Of a stretch of 7,850 nucleotides of DNA, positions 1-5,952 are shown one piece after another (the stretch's first letter is position 1; every line of letters begins with the position of its first letter). The notes below the pieces were generated by a model that saw only the letters and a program-made list of their open reading frames with translations, was not told the origin of the DNA and ran no database searches. The stretch comes from Gemmatimonadota bacterium (GTDB lineage: Bacteria > Gemmatimonadota > Gemmatimonadetes > Gemmatimonadales > GWC2-71-9), in contig JAOUDR010000116.1 of NCBI GenBank assembly GCA_029859185.1, positions 1-7,850 on the forward strand. Direction: 5' to 3'. Both the position numbers and the translations under genes were made by a program.

Positions 1-1188
1 GATCAGCGAGATCATGTTGCCCTCGGCATCGGCCACGGAGAGGTAGATCGTCTCACTCGACGTCACGGCCGAGCCCGGGCCCGGACGATCGAGCGCCTTC
101 GCGGGGTCGATCAGCGCGCGACGCGACGCGATGAACTCGTCTCCCAGCAGCTGCTCGGGCCGGACGCGCATGTGGTCGGGGTCAGCGATGTACTCGCCGA
201 GATCAGCGAACGCGAGCTTGGTGGCCTCGATCAGGTGATGGAGATACGCGGCCGAGTTGTGCCCCATGCTTCTGAGATCGTAGGGTTCGAGGATCTTGAG
301 GATCTCGAGCGCCGCGATGCCCTGTCCGTTGGGCGGCAGCTCCCAGAGCCGATAGTCGCGATAGCGCACCGACAGCGGCGTCACCCACTCCACCTCATGG
401 CTCGCCAGATCCTCGATGGTGAGATACCCGCCGAGCTGGCGCACATGGTCCACGATCTCGCGGCCGAGGGACCCGCCGTAGAGCACCGCGGGGCCTTCGT
501 CCGCAACGCGGCGGAACGTGCGCGCGATGTCCGGGTTCCTGAACGTCTCGCCGGCGCGCGGGGCCAGCGACCCGTCGATCAGAAACGTGCTCCGCGCACC
601 CGCATCGGCTTTCAGCCCGTCCACCTCGCGCGCCCACTGCGCCGCGATGATCGGTGACACCGGGAATCCCTCCTCGGCGAGCGCGATGGCCGGTGCGAGG
701 GCCTCGGCAAGCGAGATGGTCCCGAACCGCCGGAGCAGAGCCACCCATCCGGACAACGCTCCAGGTACCGTGACCGGCTCGGCCCCGAACACCGGAACTT
801 CCGTGTGTCCGCGTTCCACCAGCGCCTCGCGCGTCATAAGCGAACCCGACCGGCCGCTCGCATTGAGTCCGACGAGCTTCCGTTCAGCCGCCGACCACAC
901 GATCGAAAACACGTCGCCGCCCATACCGGTCATATGTGGTTCGACCACGTTGAGCACCGCCGCGGCGGTCACCGCCGCATCGATGGCGTTGCCCCCATGC
1001 TGGAGCACGGCAAGGCCAGCCGCGGTCGCCAGCGGCTGACTCGTGGCAATGGCGCCATGAGGCGCGTAGACCGTCGAGCGGCCGGCGACGGTCGTGGGGC
1101 GCGGCTCCTGGGCATCGGCGAACGTGGTCATGAGCAGCGAACTCGCCAACGTGAGACATGAGACCGTTCGCGACTGGATTGTGCGCAT
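1..1188 (-). CDS. Gamma-glutamyltransferase family precursor, secreted (C-terminus beyond left edge)
   Basis: This is the N-terminal 396 codons of a gamma-glutamyltransferase-family Ntn-hydrolase. Such enzymes cleave or transfer gamma-glutamyl groups (for example from glutathione) or act as related acylases, usually in the periplasm. Residues 1-26 form a Sec signal peptide with a plausible cut after Ala-Asp-Ala (26/27). The conserved EPHMTGMGGD block lies near residues 83-92, followed by LNASGRSG, typical of the YwrD-like branch. Proenzymes of this family cut themselves before a threonine that becomes the small-subunit nucleophile. Here that residue is Thr380 in SSE-TIYLSVAD (bases 49-51), so the window holds the whole large subunit and only about 17 residues of the small one. 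The ATG at 1188 is supported by a GGAGGAG ribosome site 6 bases upstream. The gene lies 66 bases after the dehydrogenase gene on the same strand, perhaps cotranscribed. The family is clear; the substrate cannot be told. Confidence 0.93.
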   Translation of the reverse strand, partial: MRTIQSRTVSCLTLASSLLMTTFADAQEPRPTTVAGRSTVYAPHGAIATSQPLATAAGLAVLQHGGNAIDAAVTAAAVLNVVEPHMTGMGGDVFSIVWSAAERKLVGLNASGRSGSLMTREALVERGHTEVPVFGAEPVTVPGALSGWVALLRRFGTISLAEALAPAIALAEEGFPVSPIIAAQWAREVDGLKADAGARSTFLIDGSLAPRAGETFRNPDIARTFRRVADEGPAVLYGGSLGREIVDHVRQLGGYLTIEDLASHEVEWVTPLSVRYRDYRLWELPPNGQGIAALEILKILEPYDLRSMGHNSAAYLHHLIEATKLAFADLGEYIADPDHMRVRPEQLLGDEFIASRRALIDPAKALDRPGPGSAVTSSETIYLSVADAEGNMISLI

Positions 1189-1194
1189 GCGATT

Positions 1195-1201
1195 CTCCTC
1201 C
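1195..1201 (-). promoter_or_regulatory. Ribosome binding site of the gamma-glutamyltransferase gene
   Basis: The minus strand reads GGAGGAG, six bases before the ATG at 1188. This near-perfect anti-16S match fixes the start that gives a complete signal peptide. Confidence 0.75.
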
Positions 1202-1254
1202 ATCCCTGGAGCACGCGGAGGGTACGGACAGTCGAACCAGGCCTTGCCACGCCA

Positions 1255-1971
1255 CTAGCCCTTCGACAGCATCACGGTGGTCCCCGTTACGACGGCAGCG
1301 GACTCACCCGCCAACCAGACGATCACCTCCGCGATGGCGGCGGGCGCCAGCCAGGTGGACGTGTCCGCATCAGGCATTGCCGCCCGATTGGCCGGCGTAT
1401 CGATGATGCTCGGCGCAATCGCGTTCACAGTGATGCCGTCCGCAACCAGTTCCTTCGACAGCGACTGCGTCAAGTTGAGTACGGCGGCCTTCGCCGCGGC
1501 ATAAGCGCTCATGTTGGCGGCGCCACGGTCCACCGCGGGAACCGCCGCCACGGTGATGATCCGCCCGGATCGCCACGGACGCATCCGCTTCACGACTTCC
1601 CGCGCGCAGAGAAACGTGCTCGTGGCATTCAGCGCGAGCATCTTGTGCCAGGTCTTGGGATCAGTCTCGTCGATCGGCGCGAACGTGAACCCGCCGACCA
1701 GCTGCACCAGCACGTCGAGACGCCCGGTTGGTTTGGCGGCGGCGACGCAGAGCGCGGCGACGGCGTCCGGATCGGTCACGTCGGCCTGCTCCAGCCGCAC
1801 CTTCTCCCCAGCCGACCCCAGTTCCGCCAGCAGGGCGTCCCGCTCCCGCCCGACCACCCAGGAAACGGTGACGTGAGCCCCGGTGCCGGCGAACGCCCGC
1901 ACCACATCCGTCCCCAACGCTCCGGTTCCCCCGGTCACCAGCACGTTCTTCCCTGTCAGCCCCTGGTCCAT
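1255..1971 (-). CDS. Short-chain dehydrogenase/reductase (SDR) with atypical active site
   Basis: This 238-residue protein is a classical-length cytosolic SDR, an NAD(P)H-dependent oxidoreductase with a Rossmann fold. The dinucleotide-binding glycine motif TGGTGALG lies near residues 13-20. An acidic AD-V-TD stretch follows strand 4, and VQLVGGF stands where most members have NNAG. ALNATS supplies the structural Asn, and YAAAK is the catalytic Tyr-x3-Lys. The usual catalytic Ser 13 residues before that Tyr is Val, within a VAAVPAV stretch. This resembles dihydropteridine-reductase-like SDRs, which often lack the Ser. The start at 1971 is chosen because GGAGG sits five bases upstream. A TTG start at 2001 would add ten non-conserved residues and begin at the edge of the terminator hairpin. 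The protein could reduce a ketone, an acyl-ACP intermediate or a pterin; sequence alone does not say. A 66-base gap separates it from the downstream gamma-glutamyltransferase gene. Confidence 0.9.
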   Translation of the reverse strand: MDQGLTGKNVLVTGGTGALGTDVVRAFAGTGAHVTVSWVVGRERDALLAELGSAGEKVRLEQADVTDPDAVAALCVAAAKPTGRLDVLVQLVGGFTFAPIDETDPKTWHKMLALNATSTFLCAREVVKRMRPWRSGRIITVAAVPAVDRGAANMSAYAAAKAAVLNLTQSLSKELVADGITVNAIAPSIIDTPANRAAMPDADTSTWLAPAAIAEVIVWLAGESAAVVTGTTVMLSKG

Positions 1972-1974
1972 CGG

Positions 1975-1981
1975 TTCCTCC
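1975..1981 (-). promoter_or_regulatory. Ribosome binding site of the SDR gene
   Basis: The minus strand reads GGAGGAA with its GGAGG core five bases before the ATG at 1971. It decides in favour of that start over the TTG at 2001. Confidence 0.7.
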
Positions 1982-2000
1982 GCGCATGTCCGGATCCGCA

Positions 2001-2040
2001 AAGTACCGAGGCCGGCATCGCCCGTCAGATGCCGGCCTCG
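2001..2040 (-). terminator. Probable intrinsic terminator after the DUF4440 lipoprotein gene
   Basis: Bases 2007-2019 and 2028-2040 are perfect inverted repeats: a 13-bp GC-rich stem (core GAGGCCGGCATC) with an 8-base loop. The hairpin starts 33 bases after the lipoprotein stop codon. On the minus strand it is followed by GTACTTTGCGG, a weak T-tract, so termination may be only partial. It ends about 36 bases before the SDR start, so it could also act as a leader hairpin for that gene. There is no T-run on the plus-strand side, so it is not bidirectional. Confidence 0.65.
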
Positions 2041-2073
2041 CCATCCAGCCGACTGGACCTCAGTCGTCCAGCT

Positions 2074-2568
2074 CTACTCGCCGGCCTGGACTCCCGCCGG
2101 TGCCTCGTTCCACATCCACCGCCACGTCTTCCACGACCCGTCGGCCTGGCGCTTGTACAGCTCCATCCACTTGCCGTTCCTGACCTGCTCGGCTCCGCCG
2201 GCCTTGGGTGTCTGGCGGACACTCCACGTCCCTCGCGCCAACGCGCGATCACCGAACACGGTCACCTCGTCCACCGTGGACGTTTGGGAGGCGGAGAATT
2301 CCGTGAAGAAATCCCGCAGCCGCTGGACGAGCGCCTCGCTGCCCACCACCGGCGGTCGATCGGGCGGCAGCGAAATGGCATCCTCGGCGTAGGTCATTCC
2401 AGCCGCATCGGCATCGCCCGCGTTGTAGGCGGCAATCCAATCGTCACTCAGTTGTCGAATGGCTGCAGCGTCGGCTTCGGACGTGTCCCGTGGTGGTGCG
2501 GGAGCCTGGGTGCAGGCTGCGAGGGCAATGACCAGGGCGAGACTGAACGACATCGACGTGCGCACCAT
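2074..2568 (-). CDS. SnoaL-like / DUF4440 (NTF2-fold) lipoprotein
   Basis: This is a 164-residue small exported protein of the NTF2/SnoaL cone fold. The N-terminus MVRTSMSFSLALVIALAAC is a lipoprotein signal peptide with an LAAC lipobox, so Cys19 should be lipidated and the protein membrane-anchored. A short Pro-rich linker follows. The DUF4440 signature comes next: AIRQLSDDWIAAYNAGDADA, then YAEDAISLPP, a GSEALVQRL helix, and strands ending in WKTWRWMWNEAP. Family members are putative ligand-binding or hydrolytic domains, mostly uncharacterised. No catalytic residue can be assigned here. The ATG at 2568 has a GGAG ribosome site just upstream and gives a proper signal peptide. A TTG at 2646 would add 26 unlikely residues, and the internal Met6 is a less likely alternative. 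It probably has its own promoter, since the terminator of the rnf operon lies upstream, and a hairpin follows it. No functional link to its neighbours is visible. Confidence 0.88.
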   Translation of the reverse strand: MVRTSMSFSLALVIALAACTQAPAPPRDTSEADAAAIRQLSDDWIAAYNAGDADAAGMTYAEDAISLPPDRPPVVGSEALVQRLRDFFTEFSASQTSTVDEVTVFGDRALARGTWSVRQTPKAGGAEQVRNGKWMELYKRQADGSWKTWRWMWNEAPAGVQAGE

Positions 2569-2829
2569 ACGGTCTCCAGGTGAGTCGTGGGGGTACGAAC
2601 ATGTCTCCGCGCCCCGTCTTCTGCCAGGGTGTCCGGGGCCCGACAACGCAGAGCGCCATTTCTTCCAGGCACGACCTTTCGTCGACGACGTCAGTTCACC
2701 GACAGTGCCAAGCCGCGAGTCTCACTCGCGCCGTCCGGAGCACACGGCCCCTCCGACCGCGACGCCAGCCACTCGGCAGGCGCGGCTGAGAGCCGCGGCT
2801 CGGCCCGGCCGCTGAAGCGGCGGCGCGGG
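2569..2829. other. Intergenic region, probable promoter region of the lipoprotein gene
   Basis: No coding sequence is credible here. Together with the terminator, this region makes up the 324-base gap between the lipoprotein gene and apbE. It should carry the promoter of the lipoprotein gene on the minus strand, but I cannot find a convincing -35/-10 pair. The right part is very GC-rich, with small hairpins (7-bp stem at 2781-2797, 5-bp stem at 2808-2821) that lack T-tracts. Confidence 0.4.
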
Positions 2830-2872
2830 GGATAGAAACAGAAAGCGCGGGACCTCAGAGAAGTCCCGCGCT
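2830..2872 (-). terminator. Strong Rho-independent terminator of the rnf-apbE operon
   Basis: Bases 2844-2853 and 2863-2872 form a perfect 10-bp GC-rich stem (AGCGCGGGAC) around a 9-base loop. On the minus strand the stem is followed at once by a T-rich run, TTTCTGTTTCTATC. It starts 20 bases past the apbE stop, so the operon very likely ends here. The three genes to the left would then be a separate unit. Confidence 0.88.
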
Positions 2873-2892
2873 CGCCGTGCCTGCTGCAACCC

Positions 2893-3882
2893 CTACACAG
2901 AATGAACGATTCGTGCCTCGGTGGGTCCGAGCCATCCCCGCGTGGCACTCGGCTCACGGCCGAAGCAGGCTGTCGCCGCCGCGTCGGCGGTCATGCAGTC
3001 CGATGCCCGAATCGTGATGCTGCGCATCCGACTCACGGTCGGCTCTCCGGTCGCGGGGTCCAGCAGGTGGTGGTAGCGCCGGCCATGATGGTCGAAGTAC
3101 TGCAGGTAGTCCCCGGATGTCGCGACGGCGGCGTCCTCCAGGTCGAACTCCGCGACGAGTCGATCCGCGCGCTCGGGCGAGCGAACGCCCACGCGCCACG
3201 GTCCATCATCCGCGGACCGGCCCATCGCATAGAGGTCGCCGCCGACGTTCACAAGGGCGTGCGTGATTCCCCATTCGCGCAGCACCGCGACCGCCTGATC
3301 CACCCCGTAGCCCTTCGCGATGCCACCGAGGTCGATGCCTACGTCCGGTTGGGTGAACCGCACCGCCTGACGACCCGCCCAACTGCCGACGTCGAGCGCC
3401 CGGTAGAATCCGCGTGCCGCGTACCGGCGCACCGCGTCGGCCGGCGGCGGACTCGTGCGATGCCCGACATCCCACAACGCAATGGCCCCGCCGAGGGCGG
3501 GATCGAACGCGCCGTCGGTGCGGGACGCCCAGTCGAGCGCCGTGGTGAGGACGGTTGCCGTTTCCGGGGTCACGCGCACCCCGTCCTGACCCGCTTTCCG
3601 ATTGGCGCGGCCCACATCCGATGAGGGCTGGTAGCGGGTCATCAGCGACTCGACCATCCGGAGCCGCGCGATGGCGGCCGTGATGGCGGCTTGCGCGTAC
3701 TGCTCGTTGCCATGCACCACCGTGAAATCGGCGACCGTGCCCATCGAAGGGATCGTCCGTTGCGCGAGCGTGCGCCGCCGCGACCGCCAGGTCACCGAGG
3801 CGACGACCAGCACCCCGACGCCGAGGGCTACGAAGTCGCGCCGAGAGGGCTTGTTGCCGGACGGTTGGTCAGTAACAGGCAT
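2893..3882 (-). CDS. apbE: FAD:protein FMN transferase ApbE
   Basis: This 329-residue enzyme cleaves FAD and links FMN by a phosphoester bond to threonine in target proteins. In Rnf complexes the targets are RnfG and RnfD. Family motifs appear in order: MGT (47-49), RYQPSSDVGRAN (83-94), DGAFDPALGG..LWDVG (123-140), DLGGIAKGYGVD (184-195), VNVGGDLYAMG (211-221), PWRVGVRSP (229-237), ATSGDY (254-259) and LDPATGEP (274-281). ADAAAT (299-304) carries the Asp and Thr of the metal site. The N-terminus contains SRRDF with twin arginines 14-15, followed by a hydrophobic stretch (about 18-31), which looks like a Tat leader. This suits action on periplasmic RnfG. The basic RSRRR just after the hydrophobic stretch is odd for an exported protein. 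There is no lipobox. The ATG at 3882 has GGAG seven bases upstream and follows the mini-gene stop by four bases. The family assignment is near certain. Confidence 0.97.
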   Translation of the reverse strand: MPVTDQPSGNKPSRRDFVALGVGVLVVASVTWRSRRRTLAQRTIPSMGTVADFTVVHGNEQYAQAAITAAIARLRMVESLMTRYQPSSDVGRANRKAGQDGVRVTPETATVLTTALDWASRTDGAFDPALGGAIALWDVGHRTSPPPADAVRRYAARGFYRALDVGSWAGRQAVRFTQPDVGIDLGGIAKGYGVDQAVAVLREWGITHALVNVGGDLYAMGRSADDGPWRVGVRSPERADRLVAEFDLEDAAVATSGDYLQYFDHHGRRYHHLLDPATGEPTVSRMRSITIRASDCMTADAAATACFGREPSATRGWLGPTEARIVHSV

Positions 3883-3886
3883 CGTT

Positions 3887-4048
3887 CTACTCCACTACCT
3901 CGAGTTGCCGCGGCTCGCCGGTGCGCTCACACGTGCCACCGTGGCACGAGCAGTGATCGCACGACGTCCGTTCGCGGCCCCGCTGCATCAGTCCGAAGAC
4001 GGCGAAGAGCACCGCCATGCCGCCGACCCCCGCCAGGATCTGGATCAT
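3887..4048 (-). CDS. Small one-helix Cys-rich membrane protein in the rnf operon (NqrM-like layout)
   Basis: This 53-codon gene lies between rnfA and apbE. Its ATG overlaps the rnfA stop (ATGA), its stop is four bases before apbE, and apbE's ribosome site lies inside its 3' end, so it should be translated by coupling. Codons are mostly G/C-ending, like its neighbours. Residues 2-21 form one hydrophobic helix containing GVGGMAVLFAVFGLM, then a basic QRGRER stop-transfer segment, then a cysteine tail with Cys30, Cys33, Cys35 and Cys40 (C-x2-C-x-C-x4-C) plus His32 and His36, and an acidic end. By the positive-inside rule the tail faces the cytoplasm. A single helix followed by a Cys tail is the layout of NqrM (DUF539), needed for maturing the [2Fe-2S] cluster of Na+-NQR, and of FeoB-associated Cys-rich proteins. 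A role in supplying iron to the RnfA/RnfE cluster is inference; homology is unproven. Confidence 0.75.
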   Translation of the reverse strand: MIQILAGVGGMAVLFAVFGLMQRGRERTSCDHCSCHGGTCERTGEPRQLEVVE

Positions 4049-4623
4049 GCGGCACTGAACAGGCCGGCGAAGCCCATGAACGCGAGCGACAGCGCGCCGG
4101 CCAGAATGAGTACCAGGCCCATGTTCTGGGCAAAGTCGGGAACGTCCGCCAGCTCCAGGTTCTCGCGGATCGACGCCATGAGCACCAGCGCAATCGTGAG
4201 ACCGATGCCGGCCCCCACCGCAAAGAACAGCCCTTCGACGAGCCCGTAGCCGCGGTTCGTCGAGAAGATCGCGAGTCCCAGAATCGCGCAGTTGGTCGTG
4301 ATGAGGGGAAGGAAGATCCCCAACGCCCGGAACAGCGCCGGGCTCAGCTTCTTGATCGCCATCTCCACGATCTGCACCAACGAGGCAATCACGATGATGA
4401 ACGCGATGATGCGCAGGAACGGCGCCGCCGTCAGGACGAACGTGTTCAGCACCCACACGGCGAGTGCCGTCAGCACCATCACGAAGATGTTCGCGATGCC
4501 CATGCGGACGGCGGTCTCGACCTTGCCGGACACGCCGAGGAACGGGCAGAGCCCAAGGAACAGCGCGAGGGTGAAGTTGTTCACCACCGCGGCCGATACC
4601 AGAATCCAGACGAGGTCACCCAT
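4045..4623 (-). CDS. rnfA: Rnf complex membrane subunit RnfA
   Basis: This 192-residue integral membrane subunit has about six helices and is homologous to NqrE. With RnfE it forms an inverted pseudo-symmetric pair holding a [2Fe-2S] cluster inside the membrane. The two expected ligands are present: Cys26 in LGLCPFLG and Cys112 in TTNCAILG. Other family landmarks are the N-terminal VNNFTLALFLG, KVETAVRMG in the first loop, and STNRGYGLVEG. Its length is the family norm. The start is the ATG at 4623, one base after the rnfE stop, with AGGAGG about eight bases upstream. The stop overlaps the next start as ATGA. It is very closely related in sequence style to other bacterial RnfA proteins and shows no truncation. 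Confidence 0.97.
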   Translation of the reverse strand: MGDLVWILVSAAVVNNFTLALFLGLCPFLGVSGKVETAVRMGIANIFVMVLTALAVWVLNTFVLTAAPFLRIIAFIIVIASLVQIVEMAIKKLSPALFRALGIFLPLITTNCAILGLAIFSTNRGYGLVEGLFFAVGAGIGLTIALVLMASIRENLELADVPDFAQNMGLVLILAGALSLAFMGFAGLFSAA

Positions 4624-4624
4624 C

Positions 4625-5290
4625 CTACGCCGCCTCCTGCACGGCCGGTCCCCCGATCGAGGACGCCACTTTGTCGCGCGCCGCGCTCCGTCGCTTCACC
4701 CAGCTGAACACGAGCAGGATGACGCCGAGGGTCAGGAAGCCGCCTGGCGGGAGGATCATGATCACCCACGGCTCGTAGTTGGGGCCGAGGACGCTGTAGC
4801 CGAGGAACGTGCCGTTGCCCAGCACTTCCCGCACCGTTCCCATGAGGACCATGGTCAACGTGAACCCGATGGACATACCGACCGCGTCGAGGAGCGAGCG
4901 ACCGACGCTGTTCTTCGAGGCGAAGGCTTCCTGGCGGCCGAGGATGATGCAGTTCACCACGATCAGGGCAACGAAGGCGCCCAGCTCCTTGTGGACGGCC
5001 GGCACGGACGCCTCGAGGATCATGTCCGCAATCGTCACGAACGTCGCGATGATCAGGATGTAGGTCGAGATTCGGACGTCGGTCGGCACGATGCGCTTGA
5101 TGCTCGACACGAGCAGGCTCGAGCCCAGGAGCACGAACAGCACCGCCCCGCTCATCGCGAGGCTGTTGGCGACCGAGTTCGTGACGGCGAGCGCGGGGCA
5201 CAGTCCCAGCAACTGGACGAGCACCGGATTCTCGCGCCAGATCCCCTTGATCAGCTCCTGCGACGGAGGCGGTTTCTTGGCCGGGCTCAC
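4625..5290 (-). CDS. rnfE: Rnf complex membrane subunit RnfE
   Basis: This 221-residue subunit is the partner of RnfA and is homologous to NqrD, with about six membrane helices. Conserved features are a cytoplasmic N-terminus with IKGIWRENPVLVQLLGLCPALAV, Cys31 in that segment, and Cys114 in VNCIILGRQEAFASKN. The two cysteines complete the four-ligand [2Fe-2S] site with RnfA. The C-terminus has a hydrophilic cytoplasmic extension. The start is a GTG at 5290, overlapping the rnfG stop as GTGA, with AGGAG eight bases upstream. It is the only gene in the operon with a non-ATG start that I can see. The stop at 4625 is one base from the rnfA start. Confidence 0.97.
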   Translation of the reverse strand: MSPAKKPPPSQELIKGIWRENPVLVQLLGLCPALAVTNSVANSLAMSGAVLFVLLGSSLLVSSIKRIVPTDVRISTYILIIATFVTIADMILEASVPAVHKELGAFVALIVVNCIILGRQEAFASKNSVGRSLLDAVGMSIGFTLTMVLMGTVREVLGNGTFLGYSVLGPNYEPWVIMILPPGGFLTLGVILLVFSWVKRRSAARDKVASSIGGPAVQEAA

Positions 5291-5952
5291 GGTCGTGGCT
5301 CCTGAACGTCGTACGCCGCAAGCAGGGGACCCACCCGCTCGAGCGTCGCATTGATCGCCTTGATCACGGCGCGCGACGAGATCGTGGCACCGGTGATCAT
5401 CACGAGCTCCGTCGGCAGCCCGTTGCCCTGTCCTTCCTTCACGCCCACGAGCGGTGCGTGGACCTGGCTGAACTGCGCAACGAACTCCGCGTCCTTGTAG
5501 ATCTTGTCCCCGAGCCCGGGCGTTTCCTTGGACTCCAGGACCAGCATGCCGAGGAGCTGTGCGGAGGAGACGTCGTACCCGAATATCAAGCGGATGTTGT
5601 CCTGGAATCCCGATCCATTGGCGACCACGGCAAACCCCACCGGCGCCTCACCGCGCCATCCGAGATAGACCGCCTCCGCGGTTTCCGCGTTGGCCCCGCT
5701 GGGGAGTTCTCGCGTGAGCGCATCCGCGGTCACATAGAGCGTGTCGTACCGATCGGGGGCTGCCAGCACCTCGCTGATGGCCGCCGCCAGGGCCGCGGCC
5801 TTGTTCGCGCGGATCGTCGGCTGCGTCACGACGAACACCGACACGATCAGCAGGCCGGCGAGCGCGCCGAATCCACCGAGTGTCGCGATCAGACGCTGCG
5901 CTGAGGCGGACGGACGGGCCGGAACGTCGGCGGGCGGGGCCGGCGCGGTCAT
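5287..5952 (-). CDS. rnfG: Rnf complex periplasmic flavoprotein subunit RnfG
   Basis: This 221-residue subunit has one N-terminal membrane helix (about residues 21-43) and a large periplasmic FMN-binding domain. It passes electrons through the periplasmic part of Rnf. The domain has the expected blocks: YLGWRGEAPVGFAVV (96-110), GFQDNIRLIFGYD, LLGMLVLESKETPGLGDKI (133-151) and TGATISSRAV (187-196). Thr190 of TGAT is the residue to which ApbE should attach FMN. The consensus aspartate three residues before the Ser/Thr of this motif (D-x2-[ST]-G-A-T) is Val184 here, an unusual change. The ATG at 5952 overlaps the rnfD stop as ATGA, with a weak AAGG site upstream. Longer in-frame starts would run into rnfD and are rejected. 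The N-terminal 20 residues are Pro/Ala-rich, without conserved content. Confidence 0.95.
   Translation of the reverse strand: MTAPAPPADVPARPSASAQRLIATLGGFGALAGLLIVSVFVVTQPTIRANKAAALAAAISEVLAAPDRYDTLYVTADALTRELPSGANAETAEAVYLGWRGEAPVGFAVVANGSGFQDNIRLIFGYDVSSAQLLGMLVLESKETPGLGDKIYKDAEFVAQFSQVHAPLVGVKEGQGNGLPTELVMITGATISSRAVIKAINATLERVGPLLAAYDVQEPRP

Noticed and set aside
172..657. Plus-strand open frame of 161 codons opposite the gamma-glutamyltransferase gene
   Set aside because: It is a shadow of the conserved minus-strand gene, with no family resemblance.
1645..2583. Long plus-strand open frame of 312 codons opposite the SDR and lipoprotein genes
   Set aside because: It spans two well-supported minus-strand genes and the hairpin between them. 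The product is low-complexity (Pro/Arg/His-rich) with no recognisable domain, an artefact of high GC.
2781..2821. Small GC-rich hairpins (7-bp and 5-bp stems) between apbE and the lipoprotein gene
   Set aside because: The stems are short, lack T-tracts on either strand and are expected by chance in such GC-rich sequence. The stronger terminator lies just beside them.
3887..4456. Extended minus-strand frame of 189 codons upstream of the Cys-rich mini-gene
   Set aside because: The upstream part overlaps rnfA in another frame and has no sensible content. The ATG at 4048, overlapping the rnfA stop, gives a clean membrane helix at the N-terminus.
3691..4707. Plus-strand open frame of 338 codons opposite apbE, the mini-gene and rnfA
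   Set aside because: The product is a run of Arg, His, Glu and Asp, as expected from reading hydrophobic membrane-protein codons backwards. RnfA on the other strand is unmistakable.
4292..5305. Plus-strand open frame of 337 codons opposite rnfA and rnfE
   Set aside because: Same antisense artefact; both minus-strand genes have conserved motifs, ribosome sites and tight junctions.
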